A stretch of 64,000 bases of DNA from Crotophaga sulcirostris. Lineage: Eukaryota > Chordata > Aves > Cuculiformes > Crotophagidae. A program made the translations under genes and the position numbers. A model generated the notes under the pieces. The model saw only the letters and a list, made by a program, of their open reading frames with translations, did no database searches and had not been told where the DNA came from. Of the stretch, positions 1 to 13,000 are shown in pieces; the first letter of the stretch is position 1; the number at the start of each line of letters is the position of its first letter. The stretch lies in NCBI GenBank assembly GCA_013397455.1, contig VYZB01000274.1, positions 1,156,876 through 1,220,875 on the forward strand. The letters run 5' to 3'.

Positions 1-867
1 ACTTGGCTGTTGTTGCCCAAAACTAGACTAAAACTAGAACCAGCATATCCCTTATGAGTGGAACACACAGCTCATTATTTTGAGAGGCTTTTGTCCCATG
101 AAGGTTAAGAAACAGTTGTTTACTGGGAACTAACTTTATGCCTGTTACCCATAGCTCAGTAGTGGTAGAACTGAGAGCAGATTTCAGGTTTTTTGTGTCT
201 GTCTTCAACCATGTGTCCCACATAATGTAAATGTCATAGGCATTACATACATTTCAGGGAAATTTTCAGTAGATAAAACCAATTTTCACCACGGGCATAT
301 ACCATACCTATCCACAACAGATTTGTGTGTCAATATAAACCGACATAAAATTATATGTTGAGCTGAAAATAGTTCTTTTTGTTTGGACTTCAATTTGTGG
401 TCTCACTTAAGAGAAACCTGGGAAATGACTAGCCCATGCTAGCAATATTATGTGATCTTCTAGATTATAACCACTTTGATAGGGAATTTACAAAGATGGA
501 TCTAAAGACATGGATTTGTTTTGCAGAAAGAAAATAACTTTTAAAAAAATTCTGTAATCCTCCAGCTTCTCCCACTTTAGGATAGAAAGCATGTTGATAT
601 AACACTGCATCTGAGAAGCTTGTGGATAAGAGACAAAATCTTTACACCCAAAAAAAGAAACTGATTATGGAAGTAAGCAAGGATATATGGCTATTGAATA
701 GCCAGTGTTGGTGGTCAGGATCTGTATTCTGGTAGATAAAAATGCCTGTTTTCATTTTAGACAAGGTAGCATTCAGAATTTTGATGACAACTTGAAAAAT
801 TCCTATTAATTGAGATAAACTGATACTTGTCTGTCATTGACCATGAATGCCTTCCTAGACTTTCGCT
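1..867. other. Unique AT-rich sequence, no gene seen
   Basis: No domain-bearing open frame, RNA gene or recognisable repeat was seen. The only open frame of note is a 66-codon minus-strand frame near the left edge with no recognisable motif. Confidence 0.6.
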
Positions 868-1581
868 GAAGCTGACATATTCATAATAACCCCATGTACC
901 AGTACAGGTTAGGGGCTGATCTACTACAAAGCAGCTCTGCAGAGAAGGAACTGGGAGTCCTGGTGGACAACACGATAATCATGAGTCAGCAATTAGTCCT
1001 CATGGTCAAGAAGTTCAGTGGTATCGTGGGCTGCATTAAGGGCAGTGTGGCTTGCAGGTTAAGAGAGGCTATCCTCCCCCTCTACTCTACCCTACTGAGA
1101 CCACTTCTGGAGTACTGTGTGCAGTTTTGGGCTTTCCGGCTCAAGAAAGACAAGGAACTACTGGAGAGAATCCAGGGGAGGGCCATGAAGACAATTAGGG
1201 ATCTGAAGTGTCTGTCTTATGAGGAAAGGCTGAGAGACTTGAGTCTGTTTAGTCTGGAAAAGAGAAGACCAAGAGGGGACTTTATCAATGCTTAGTACTC
1301 AAGGGGCAGATGTCAAGAGTCTCTTCTCAGTGGTGCCCAGCGACAGGACAAGGGGCAATGGGCACACACAAGAACAGAGGGAGTTCCACCTCAATATGAG
1401 AAAAAACTTCTGTTCTGGGAGAGTGACAGAGCACTGGAAGGTTGTGAAGTTTCCTTCTTTGGACACATTCAAAACCCATCTGGATGCATTCCTTTGTGGT
1501 CTGCTGTAGGTGAACCTCCTTTAGCAGGCTTTTTGACTGGACCGTCTCCAGAGGTCCCTTCCGACTGTGTGATTCTATGAG
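868..1581 (+). mobile_element. CR1 LINE, 5'-truncated sense copy with 3' end
   Basis: This is the last ~700 bp of a CR1 non-LTR retrotransposon in sense orientation. It begins in the C-terminal part of ORF2, just after the reverse transcriptase palm and fingers, and runs through the 3' UTR. It ends at 'ccttccgactgtgtgattctatgag', which carries the CR1 terminal octamer type ATTCTATG. Familiar CR1 3' phrases are present (gacaaggggcaatgggcac, cagaggtcccttcc). Truncation at the 5' end is the usual result of incomplete target-primed reverse transcription. The copy is immobile, with no endonuclease or catalytic RT. Confidence 0.93.
894..1295 (+). pseudogene. CR1 ORF2 C-terminal fragment (post-RT region)
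   Basis: An open frame of 133 codons lies inside the CR1 copy. It encodes the region downstream of the RT catalytic core. Visible CR1 signatures are GVLVDN near residue 21, LLRPLLEYCVQFWAF near residues 66-80, KDKELLERIQGRAMK near 85-99 and LSYEERLRDLSLFSLEKRR near 106-124. No RT YADD box or endonuclease is present, so this is a relic and not a host gene. The ATG is internal to the element and is not an evolved start. The frame is lost after 1295, although the DNA remains CR1-like to 1581. Confidence 0.9.
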
Positions 1582-4500
1582 AAGATACGGGCACAGACCA
1601 CCAGTGATAAGTGTGTTGTTAATAAATGCATGTAGCCTTGTTCCAGAGCTTGAAATGTGGCCTGATGTGTCTGGAGAAATTATGGGACTCTGTGTTAGTT
1701 TGGGACACAGAGCCTGCCTTATTTTTCTCAGTGATGAAGCTATAGACTCTGGAAAGCCAGCAACTGAGCGGATTTATGGTCCATCGAGCTCTTTGTCATG
1801 CAGTTATTTTCTCAGAATATAAATTGAAATCAAAATTTTCGATTCTGTTTTCTGCCATCTGGCTGTAAATATTTTGTTTTTTCTCACCGATTTCTTTTGT
1901 TCCGCTTGGTTTTTTGAGAGAGAGAGAGATATGTGAAATACTATGCCAGCTGCTGAAATCTCTTTATCTGTCATATCTTAGAGGTCCCTCTCATTCATGT
2001 CAGGGTAAGGGCACAGTTAAAATCTGTGGTGTAAAATCAGTACAGAGTCAAATTGACAAACTCAAAATAAGCAAAAGCAATTTATACTGAACAATAACAC
2101 ATCCTGTGGTTTTGCCTCCTTAGAAAAAGTTAGGCTGTTTTCTGAGTCTCTGCCAGATCCTGGGGTGTTTTTTTATAAAAAATCAATACCAGGGAGAAGA
2201 ACAATATTATTTCCTGGTGGGCATTTCCTGATACACATATGGCACTTATGTAAGATCATAAGGTGGCAAAGCATCCTTCTGCTTCTACATGAATTGCAGC
2301 ATTCCTGGATTTACAGCTTCCAGCAGGAGATTTCTAGCCTGCAAGTTTACTTCTGTGATTTTAATCTTCTTCTTGTCTTTGTTTAATAACATTGCATCTT
2401 GCCTGCAAGAGTTTTACTCTTGTATGGTAAACTAAAAATTGATTTAACATCTCTTTCCTACCTCCTTCTTATAGGTATTGCTAAACTTGTTAACTGGTTC
2501 CTACTATTAATGAGAGGAAAAATTAACAGGTTTTTTTTAATTTTATTTTCAAAATTTTCCTGGATCTGAGGTAATTTTTTCTCTAATGTTTATTCACTGA
2601 GTAAGTGTCTTGTTACACAGTGTTTTGTTTAACCCATTTGCTCTCGTGTGCATTCCTTGCACTTCACGCTCTACTGTGTGTTTTAAGGATCTGATCAGCA
2701 GGTTAATATCTGATTAGGTACTAGTGCTGTGTCACTTTCAAACTTCTTAATGCGTTCAAAACACTAGAAGCAAGGGTTCTGATATCACAAATGATATCAT
2801 TAGTTAGACTAACTTCTGCGTTCTGGTAGAGCTGTTCTACATTAAAACACAAAGAAATGTTAAATGCATTTATTTCAAAGAAAAGCATTAAATATTTATC
2901 AACCTCTTACTTATTGTTATTGATCTTTTACAGTGCAACAACCTAAAAAGGCTTCCATTGCATCCCCCTGATCAATTTTTTTTTAAGACTCAAGAAGCAT
3001 GTGAATTAGATGTATGTAAATCTTTCAATATTTGAAAATGTTATTACAAAAAAAAAAAGAACTAGAAAAATAAAGTGGTTTCGGAATGAAAAGGATTTTT
3101 ACTATTTTCTCTTATGTATCATAATGAGGAGGACCAAAACTTTCATTTCATTCTCAAGTACAACTAAAATATCTTGTATTTCAAATTAAATAATATAAGC
3201 TATCTGTCTTGCGAAAAATGTTTTTCAATTAAATTCTCATCTCCACCTTTCTTTCTGCTATGAATTTCTGTTTGCTTTCTTGCTTATTTGGACCAACTTT
3301 CAAGGAGTCAATTTTTATGGTTTGAATTCAGGGTGGATGTTAGCCTCAGTTCTCACTGTAATTGTCCTGTTTGAAAACAGTGCAATCATGAACAAAGTAA
3401 ATAACCTGGAAGCAAATCTGCTTAATGTCATTGGTATTAGCATCTTCCACGATTCAAATACCTTACATGAACTTTATTTGAAATATTCAGCCTGACTTCT
3501 ATTCTCCATATAAGTAAGTCAGTTTGAAGATTCTCATTAGTGTCTGTTTGTATAAAATATGATGTTGCTGTAAAACTTTGGAATTAATTCCCTTTGTTTC
3601 TTAGTATTTCTTACAAACTTTTAGATATTACTTCTCCCATCTAGAAAATACAAACAAACCAACCAACCTCAGGAATGTGGTACATTGGGGAAGAAAGCTC
3701 ATTTGCTATGGAGACACAATGAAATATTTGATCTTTTGTTCTGTTTTTCTCTGTAGTCATTAAGAGTAGGACAAAGTGGGAAGTGGAGTGCTACTATGAT
3801 TATGGAGCATTTTGTGGAGTGTTTTTCGTTAAAGAGATTTACATTTTACAGAATAACACAATATGTTGTGTTTTCTCTGTAATTATTTTTAAACTGCAGT
3901 CATAATTTGGATACATCTACCAAGATTTTGTGTTGCTGAATGGTTGCCTGGTGAATTATATTGATGACTGCTTAAGAAGGTTTTCCAACCAGTCCATTTT
4001 ACTGCAGTGATTTAATCTTCCATAGCCAATGATTTTAATCTGTCCTGCATTGCCAGCCTTTTTAGCTTGCAGAAATCAACAGCTTTTGAGGGTTTACACA
4101 AAACAGTGTGAAGCAGAACTGACAGAAATGTTGGAGGACATGACATGTAAAATAATTATTTATTGTTGACAAATGCACTTCACACAGTACAGATGAAATG
4201 TGCATTATCTTCAGCTGTAATTCAAAATGAGGATGCATATATATATTCAGAGACATGGGAAGAGGTGAAGTACAGTGGTACCTTGATGCATCGCTTTTCT
4301 CAAAGATGTTTGTGGAAGAAGTCTGAAGATGGACATAGGTGTAATATTTATCATAAAACAGTTAAAGCCAAATATCCAAAGATGACAGAAAAGTAGGATC
4401 TTAGAGCCTGAGGTTTTGCATTTTCAGTACATTTCACTTTGACATTGTACCCCACTGCAAAAGTTCAGATTTCTGTTACTTGTGTGATCTTTCACTTGCA

Positions 4501-6524
4501 ATACTTTTTGGTCCTAGTAAGTGACCTAGATCAACTACATTAGACTGAGACATAAGTAAGTATGCTTCCTCTTGTGGATGGACTAAATAACAGAAGACAA
4601 AATAGACTTCTGGATTTACTAACAAAGACTCTCTACAGTCATCAACAAGATGTGGATTCACATACAAGGTAGCTCAGAAGAGAGATCTAATTTAACAGCT
4701 CTGCACCATATCCTGGAGAAGTTTGTCTCTTTGTACACACTGTAGATGGAGCTCTGAGACCATGACGTATCTGGGTTGAAGTAAGGCACTATCCATGCTC
4801 AATTCGTTGTCTTCCTGTCCTGAAAAAAATGTTGTAGTGTAAAAACAATGCTATTGCATCATGTGTTCACTGATCAGAGCAGATCTCTCTGCTGCATTGA
4901 GTCACTGAAGCCCTGAACACCAATCAGCAAATTCAAATGTGAGTCTCACTGTTAGAGAAGACATGTATTCGTACGTGAATCACCTCTGCCCTGTTATGTA
5001 AAGAGAAGAGTGTTCCACGAGTGTGTTTTTTAAGGTGGAAAGATCATTCTGATTCTACAGGTAGAGAGTGGTGTTGTAAAAAATAGCCTGCACCGGATGT
5101 ATTGCTGTGCTAATATGACATGAAGATAACTTTCCTAGGCTGCATGTTGAAAATTGATGCTTAGAAAATGTCCTTGTTGTAATGTCCTTTCCCTTTCAGA
5201 TCTTTCCCCACAGGATATTTCGGATTTGGAAGAAATTTTTGCTCTGTCATATGCATTTCGTTTATGGTAACTGTAGCTTTCCTAGATCTACCTTTTTCCT
5301 TGTGATTGTGTGCTATGTTTCCCATTACTACTTTTTCTCTTCTGTTGAAGAGAGAGCACATATCTCAGGTGAGGTTAATGTATCTAGATTCTTCACATAC
5401 TTTCTAAAGTGTCTAGTATTTTTAACACTGTCTACTCACTTGAAAACATCTTTCTCATCCTCACTGGACAGTATAGTGGATTTAGTATCTAAAGTTGATA
5501 TCTTATCTGTTATGGGCAATGACTTGATCCTTCTGATAAATTAGGATTATTTTTTCACGGAAAGTGTAGAAGTCCTCCTTGTTCTCACTACATGAGTAGA
5601 AACACGAAACACTGAATGTCACAACCTGGCCAATATTTTTTATTTACTTGGACATTCACGGAAGACTTGCCTACAGTGCAAAGCAAGTGAGTGACATTCC
5701 ATAGTCCAAGGCTTGGACATTTTAATTAGGTGAAGATTTGTTATGCTTTGCAGTGCACTAGAAGCAGTAGTTCTCAGTGCTAACCTATATCACATGACCT
5801 TCACCCTGCACCCATAACTGCCTCTGAAATTTTTTACAACTGTAGCTTAGTAAAAGAAAATATATGATATATTTTCCAGGAAGGAAAATCAATCAATCAA
5901 AGTAATGGAGCAGAGAACATTTCTCTGTATATATGTTTGGAGTAGCACTGAGAAAAAGAACAATAAAAGTGCTTCAGTTAACTTTAGGTACAAGTAAAGG
6001 AAATGTCTGTCCTTAGGTGATACTGTAGCCTGCAGCTCTGGAACTAAAACATAATGAATAAAGGTACAGCACAAAAATGCCACAAGTCTCCACCACGAAT
6101 GTTTTTCCTGAAAGGTTTAGGTGTCTTTTTGATGTTTTCTTTTGATTTCTTGGTTATAACAGTTGTTTACTAACGTTAAAAAATCCCGGAAGCAACTCAG
6201 ATGGAGGAAAACAAAGGCTGGAAATAAAATATCTGAGTATTTGACAAAGTATATGTTTTGGCAAAGAAAGAAATTCCAGACTTGCTGCTGTGCACACTGA
6301 AATGTCTACTGTGTGCTAAGTGAAAGGAGTGCTAGATGTCTGGTACTCATTGAGGTTTGTATACCTTTTTAAATATTAAGCTCTCTGTCATATGAGGTTA
6401 CCAAAACTAATTTTTCTAGGCAAACTCTGACTGTGAAAAGTTATCCTGTAGGGTATGGTTTACTCTGCAAACTCTCTTCTTAAAGAAAACTAAACAGCTG
6501 GGGAGGAAGAAAGGAAGATCAAAA
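1582..6524. other. Unique AT-rich sequence with chance ORFs
   Basis: No recognisable coding exon, RNA gene or transposon was found. There are short homopolymer and low-complexity runs, such as a GA run at 1916-1929 and poly-A near 3049-3058. Open frames here, up to 120 codons at 5182-5544, show no domain, have AT-driven composition and are treated as chance. Confidence 0.55.
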
Positions 6525-6606
6525 AGGGACTAGATGGACTAGATTGTCATTGTGAGTCCCTTCCAAATGAAATTATTCTATTCTATTCTATTCTATTCTA
6601 TTCTAT
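6525..6606 (+). mobile_element. CR1 LINE 3' tail relic
   Basis: The sequence from 'gggactagatggactagatt' through 'gtcccttccaaatgaaatt' matches the last ~50 bases of CR1 in sense orientation (the 'ctagatgatct...ggtcccttccaa' segment). The normal terminal ATTCTATG repeats follow but have become a pure (ATTCT)n tract. The element upstream of 6525 is not recognisable, so this is an extremely 5'-truncated or eroded insertion. Confidence 0.65.
6574..6606 (+). repeat. (ATTCT)n microsatellite, about 6.5 units
   Basis: Tandem ATTCT pentamers directly follow the CR1 tail and end in 'ttctatgcta'. The position suggests the array grew from the CR1 terminal octamer repeats by slippage. The last unit still resembles the original ATTCTATG. 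Confidence 0.9.
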
Positions 6607-6970
6607 GCTATTTAAGGGGATGTGTAGCCTTCCTGGGAAGGTGGCCATGTGACAGCCTATCCTTTTACTCTAGCTAACATAATGGCTGTACTGGTAGCAG
6701 ATGGCCCTTGCTGCAAGTCTGACAGAGTATGTCCATTCAGTAGATCAAGTGATGTATTCCCCTGTTTCCTCCTTTCCCTTTGTGCCAGTAACACTTAGCA
6801 TGTGGACAGTAGATCAGTTCCGAAATTGCCATTGGCCTTTTATTTGTTCAGGCAGAATGGTAAATATGTATACAGTAGGGTCAGGTGATCTGTTAGCTGC
6901 GGAATGTTGGTTACATTGCATTACATATTTGAGAGAGCCATGAAATTTCTTTGCTCGTATTAACAGCATT
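6607..6970. other. Unique sequence between two CR1 relics
   Basis: Nothing recognisable was seen. An 80-codon plus-strand open frame at 6701-6943 has no known motif. Confidence 0.5.
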
Positions 6971-7470
6971 TATCATAGAATCTTTAAGGTTGGAAAAGGC
7001 CTCTGAGATCATCAAGTCCAACCATCAGTCCAACACCGCTGTGCCTACAAAACCATGTCACAGAGTAACATATCCACACACTTTTTGGACACCTCCAGGG
7101 GTGGAGATTACATCACTTCCCTGGGCAGTCCAGTCAAGTGCTTCACCACTCTTTTGGTAATGAATTATATCCAAATATCCAGTCTAAACTTTCCCTGGCA
7201 CAACTTGATGCCATTTCCTCTCATCCTGACACTTGCTCCTTGGGAGAAGAGACCAGCACCCACCTCGCTACAGCCTCCTTCCACGTAGTTGTAGAGAGCA
7301 ATAAGGTCTCCCCTCAACCTCCTCTTCTCCAGATTAAACAACCCCAGTTCCCTCAGCCACTCCTCATAAGACTTGCTCTCCAAACCCTTCACCAGCTTTG
7401 TTGCCCTCCTCTGGACACACTCCAGCAACTCAATGTCCCTCTTGTACTGAAAGGCCCAAATGTACAAAAG
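6971..7470 (-). mobile_element. CR1 LINE, 5'-truncated antisense copy
   Basis: This is a CR1 3' portion in reverse orientation. It opens with 'tatcatagaatctttaaggt', the reverse complement of the CR1 3' end, and continues through the 3' UTR into the ORF2 C-terminus. On the minus strand, 7165-7470 reads as CR1 ORF2 with [40 protein letters not shown] and [13 protein letters not shown]. The similarity fades near 7470, where the copy is 5'-truncated. The minus-strand open frame continues past the element boundary to 7623, but that extension is unrelated host DNA. Confidence 0.93.
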
Positions 7471-9907
7471 ACTGACTACATTGTTTTTTCTCAAGTGACA
7501 AGAACACTTATGAAAAGTATAAATTGCCTTCTTATAGTTCCTTACAGAAACTGTCAGAAGCAGTTGATGGTTGTCCTGTGGTGGCCAAGGATTTAAAAGT
7601 AACTTAGTTACACAAGCATACATTTCTTTGTCCTCTGTGAAATTGTGCAGACTAACTCTAATTTTAACATCAGCACAGTTGATATATATCGTTTATAATA
7701 CATCCTTTTACATCTAATGTTTTCCTTTAATCTTATTGACAGATTCCTGTGTTCAGCATAGGGTTGGTCTTTGCCTTTTTATGACCACAGTAAAATGCTT
7801 CAGGCAGGATGCTGCCGTTTCGTTCTTCAAAATAGCCTCTGCTTTTTCCAGGTAATTTCTGCCGCCTTCTTTTGAAATGCCTTAAAAGTTCTGGTGTCTG
7901 AGAACTCCTGGAATCAGTAACCTAATGAGATGACTATCTGTATTGACAGAAGAAGTGGTCTGTCTGTGATGACTGAGCCAAAAAGCAGTAAAGGTGAGTC
8001 AAAGATGCAAATGTCAAGCCCACTGAGGCTCTACAATTCTGGGAAATTTTAAAAATACCTGGTTAAAAATTTTTGTGACATTCAAGAGAATTAAGACAAA
8101 TTAAAATTTAAGATTCTTTTACTGTGTTAGGCTGGGATGGAGTTTTCTTTCTAACAGCCCATACAGGGCTCTGTTTCAGAACTGTGAGCAAACAGCACTA
8201 ATAGAACACCAATATTTTAGCCATTGCTGAAGAGTACTTGCCCTGTACTTTGTCTCTCTCTGCTCTCTCAGTGAGTAGGTGAAGGCTGGGAAAGATGCCA
8301 GAATTCAGTACAGCTGGGACAACTGACTCAAAGTGACTGAAGAGATATTCCATACCATATGACATTGTGATCAGCAATAAAAATGCAAGAGGTGGGGAGG
8401 AGCTTTTTCCAAAGTAAACATCACTTGGAGACTAGCTATGCATCAATCCGCAGGGAGGTGGAGTGATTGACTTTGCCTTATGTTTTTTGGTTTTTTCCTT
8501 TTATTTTGCCTTTACTTATTAGGTGGCCTTTTTCTCAACCCATGAACTCTTCTCACTTTTGCCCTTCCAGTTCTCTTTCCCATCTCACTGGCGGGGACTG
8601 AGCAAATAATGTAATTGCTTGCTAGTGTCAATCCAGTACAGTCCCTAAAAAGTAAACTAAAAGGGACTTATCCAATAGGTTCTTATGAAATAAAATTTAA
8701 AAACACACTGTTTTGTTAAAAAAGTTGGGGAAAAGGCCAAGAAAGAATCTCTGGAGTGAGTATAGAAACATTTTTCAGCTTTGCCTGACATTCGGAGTCA
8801 TGTCAAAAATTGTTGCAATCTTTCTATAGTATTGGACAACAGCATTTTGGTATGGGAGTAGCAACAGTTTACCAATGCTTAGTCTTAATAGCCAACATAA
8901 TAAGGCAGTTTTCTATCATTATTTACTATCTATATGTAACACACACAATAGCATCCTACCAATGGTGTTTGAGGAAACTATAGACGTGGCTCAAGAGAAG
9001 CAAAGATTATGCTGACTAGGAGTAAAATGAGAGTCTATCTACGTTTGCAGGTATTGTAGAGAAAAAGGAGTAGATGTTCACAGAAAAATACTTAGGGATG
9101 ACATTCACATTATGCAAATTCAGTGAGTTTTACTTTGGATTAACTTTAAATTAGCCCCATAAACTGAAAACGTGTAGCAGGTTTAATGTATTGGTAGAGT
9201 TTCTAGACTGTAGGTTTTGATTAAGTCTTTTCCAAAAGAAAACCTATCATCTTGCTCTGAAAAGTGCTCCGTGAAATGAACAGATAAATAGTACATGGAT
9301 GTGACTGGGCAATTCACTCTAAAAGCCTTTTCTTGATCCCATTCGAAGTGGTAATAAACCTGTACTGTCGATTTGTAGACAGGTGATTTTCAGAAACACT
9401 GTTGGACTTTCATGAAGCCACAACCAATATTGATTCCTTATTAAAAATAGAATTATTCCTTATTCCGTATTAAAAATAGAATTAAGGCTTACAAAATGTA
9501 AGCCATAATATATTCTAATTAATTTTGAAACAACTTGAGGTTTTATGATAATGGGTAAGCAGTTTTTTTGATTGGAGTGGGACACGTGTTTTTGTTTAGC
9601 GAATACACAGTTCTTGGCTTTCCACCACCTGACTTACAGGTGATGTTACCTTCAAGAGGATTAAAAAGGCTGACCAATTTTACCAAATATATTTGTGTTT
9701 AATTATCTCTTGTGACATTTTAAGTGTGTCCCCTGTTGAGGAAAGTGGTGAACTAATCCTTCCTCCAGGTGAAGGTGCTATATGAATCATCATCCAACTG
9801 GAGCCTCTTCTTCTAAGCAAATATATTACTAGATAAGCATGCTTGTTTTTAAGCCACTGAGTTTTGTTTCAGTTAGATGGAAAGACTGCGGTCAATGGTA
9901 GACTTAC

Positions 9908-10011
9908 CTGTGAACTACTGGCAGAACAAAATTGAGATTAATAGCTCCAAAAAACGTATAATGCATGGAAATATTTTTTCCCCTCTTTTCCTGTTTTCTT
10001 GTGTAGAATCT
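9908..10011 (-). other. Weak exon-like block with splice signals
   Basis: On the minus strand a pyrimidine-rich run ending TTCTTAG (acceptor, + strand 10012-10022) precedes a 104-base block. The block ends CACAG and is followed by GTAAGT (+ strand 9902-9907), a consensus donor. All frames have stops or end near the donor; one open frame ends ...ISILFCQ just before it. There is no known homology. Splice-like pairs occur by chance in 64 kb, so this is only a pointer. Confidence 0.15.
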
Positions 10012-13000
10012 CTAAGAAACAGTGTAAAACAGAATTGGTGTAGATGCCTTCTTGGCTTCATCTCCTTTAAATCTTTGTGTTTACACCTCAGAGCGGACAC
10101 AAAGTAATGCTACCGATCACTGCACTGTTCCAGAGCTCTCTGAATCCCGGGGAGAATGGTGCAGGTCAGGAATTCAGTCACAGAGTTCCCCTATGATATC
10201 ACCAACATGATGACAGCAACAGCCCTTTTGTTCAGTAAAATAACACTCATTAGAGATTGGAACAGAGAAAGCATGTGCAAGAACAGGTAGATTTTTTGCA
10301 GTATTACAAGGAAACTAGAGGGAATCCTAGAGCCTCACACAGTGGCCTGGGGATTTGTAAATATGGGTGTCTAGATAGGACTGGTGCATATAACAGAGGA
10401 CCAACAAAATACCTATATCCTCCTACATGCAAATGAAGACTGGATGGGATATTCCAACCACCTGAGATGGCAGTAGGGTCTTGTACTCTCTGTGAAGAAT
10501 CAGGGACGGTGCTCTCCAGCCTCAGCACTTGCTTTTATTCACCTAATTTTAGTGTGTCTAGTCTAATAAATACTAATTATTTCTGTATATTGTTCTTTTT
10601 ATAGAAATGATGGAGTTTTTCTATTTTACACATGACAGAAGAGGTTAATGATCTGGAATATCACAAGCACTTTTTTATAATTATATCAGCAATTAACTCT
10701 CTAATGAAATTTTTTTAAAAATTGAAGAGACAAAGGCTTGTCTCACTATGCTGTCATGCTCTAAGCTGTTCTGCATGCCTTCATAACTACTGAACTCAAT
10801 AGAAGCTAAGGATGTTAAACCATGCAGAAATGAGGTTGGCAGATCATTGGAGTGTTTCATCTAATATCCTGCCTCTAAAATTAGCTACTTTATAGGGAGA
10901 ATTAGAGTGACATCTAAAGAGTGGCATGGCTGGTGAATAAGGACTTCTTGGGTGCCATTCTTCTCGGTCAGTGGTTGTTTTTATACCTGTGGACACGTCG
11001 GTCCAGTCTTCTGTGTCTTCATTTCTTCCTCCATTTAGCTTCCTTAGTTACTGCAATTGAATGAATTTCAGTATAAAACCTGTATAAGCAGGCAAAAGGG
11101 CCCTAGGCTTGCTGCTGTCACACGATAAACCTCTGCAAAACTTCAGAGCAATGCGTCACCATTTTGTGACGACTTGGAATGTTTCTGGCAGTACAAAATT
11201 TTTATAATGTGGGTATCTAGATATATTTTTCATTTTATGATCATGATAAGACTACTGAACACATGTAAATTCTATCTGATTTTAATGTCCAGTGGTAGTT
11301 CAAATTCTTCAACCACAGAAATGGAAAGCACTGAAAAAACAGGAATTTTTTTTGACAGTTTTGTCAATTAATTAGGTGTTTTGGGCTGATCATAAAGCTT
11401 CTTTTTGAAAAATTAATTGAAGAAAACCAAAACCCAAGTGGTATACATTTTCATTGAAACATTTCCTTTCAGTTTTAGACTTCAGGAATATGAAGAGAAA
11501 AAATCTTGGAAAGTACGTACCCTTTGCCAACATATGGCAAAATGCTTAGTTGACAAATAATTAATTATCTGATATTTAAAGAAGTGAGATTTGCGTATTT
11601 ACTTTTAACACTTTGCAGTTTTGTTTGGTTTGGTTTGCTTGGGTTTTGGTTTTGTTCAACTAAATTGGTATTGAAAATTCTTTTAAAATGAGAACACTTA
11701 CTTTCCCTTCTTAGCCCAAAGTTCCTTAGAGAGAACACCTGGTATTTTTGTCCCTATACTTGTCCCTGAGTTTCTCATTGAGCGTTCTCCTTTTTATATA
11801 ACATAGCCAACCTGCTTGTCCTTTTTCTCCTCATCTTCAGTATTTCAAACTAGTCCTCTATGATAATTTCCTCTGTATTTACCTACTCTTTCTTTTCTGC
11901 TTCCATAAGCATAGTGTTCATTCAAGCTTATAAAGGAGCAAACAGAATATGTTTTTTTCCAAGAACTAAAGGAGACCTTAGGATTTTAAAGTATTTTTCT
12001 GAAGAGTAGCCTACTTGATTTAGTAGCACAACTGGAACTATGTTATAGTTAGATTAGAAGGTTTAAAAGCAAACTATTATAAAAATATTACAGTGGTGTT
12101 TCTTCTCCAATATTTCTTATTTCTTTCAGAACAGTGAGCAGAGTATAAGTTGCAAGATGGAAGAAACTGCTGAAACTTCTGACAATTCCAAATTTATGAG
12201 TAACTGAGTTCTTTTGAGCCATTACAGAAAAATCTGCTGCTTTCTTTTTTTCCCCTGAAAGATTATTCTCTTAGATGACAGTGAAATTCCAAGGATTTCA
12301 CTATTTTAGGAAATGGATGTGTAATTTGCTATTAGTAATCTATTTGTCAATCATTATTATTTACACTTTAAACTTATAAAAAATCTGGGAGCTTTCAGTG
12401 TTATTTTACCACTCAGTTTTTATTTGGGTGCATGGATGTCTTTAAATTTTATTGATACAACTGTAATTACAAATACCTGGCGACAGATAATTCACATTGA
12501 ATAAGTTGTTTAGTCACTGTATTATTCACATTCATTTATGGGATACTTTGTAAAACTAATTAGATTTCCTTGTTTAGTTTCAGAAATCTAACTGTATCAT
12601 TCAGTAGAAAAAAAGAAGCCATGTCATCCATTTGTGTGATCTGTAGTTCAAACAAAACTCTTCCTACATTCTGTTAGGTGACTGTTGTTACACAGCTTCA
12701 GGTATCTAAACCTTGTCTCCTTAAGCTTCACTTAAAATAAAGACACTTCTGTCAAAGGAAATTCTAAAAAGAAGAGGATATTCCAGAGTTCTTCTCCACT
12801 GACCATGAAAAAGACCTACTAGAGCTGTCCTTCTATGTTAAGCATGTGTGTTTTGTCTGAGATCAAGTACTGCGATTATCATCTCATGTTCTCAAAAAGT
12901 ATATGTAGAGGTGAAGGCCAACTCATGATTCATCTGATCCAAAACACACACCAGGCCAAGAAACTGTCTCCTGATTTAGATGTGGGTTAAAATTAACACA

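Noticed and set aside
5182..5544. 120-codon plus-strand ORF rich in Phe, Ser and hydrophobic residues
   Set aside because: Composition follows a T-rich strand; the apparent hydrophobicity is compositional and no family was recognised.
7138..7596. 152-codon plus-strand ORF
   Set aside because: It is the antisense shadow of the CR1 copy at 6971-7470; CR1 3' regions often leave long antisense frames.
7165..7623. 152-codon minus-strand ORF as a possible protein gene
   Set aside because: Its recognisable part is CR1 ORF2 C-terminus, and its N-terminal part is unrelated flanking DNA read through by chance.
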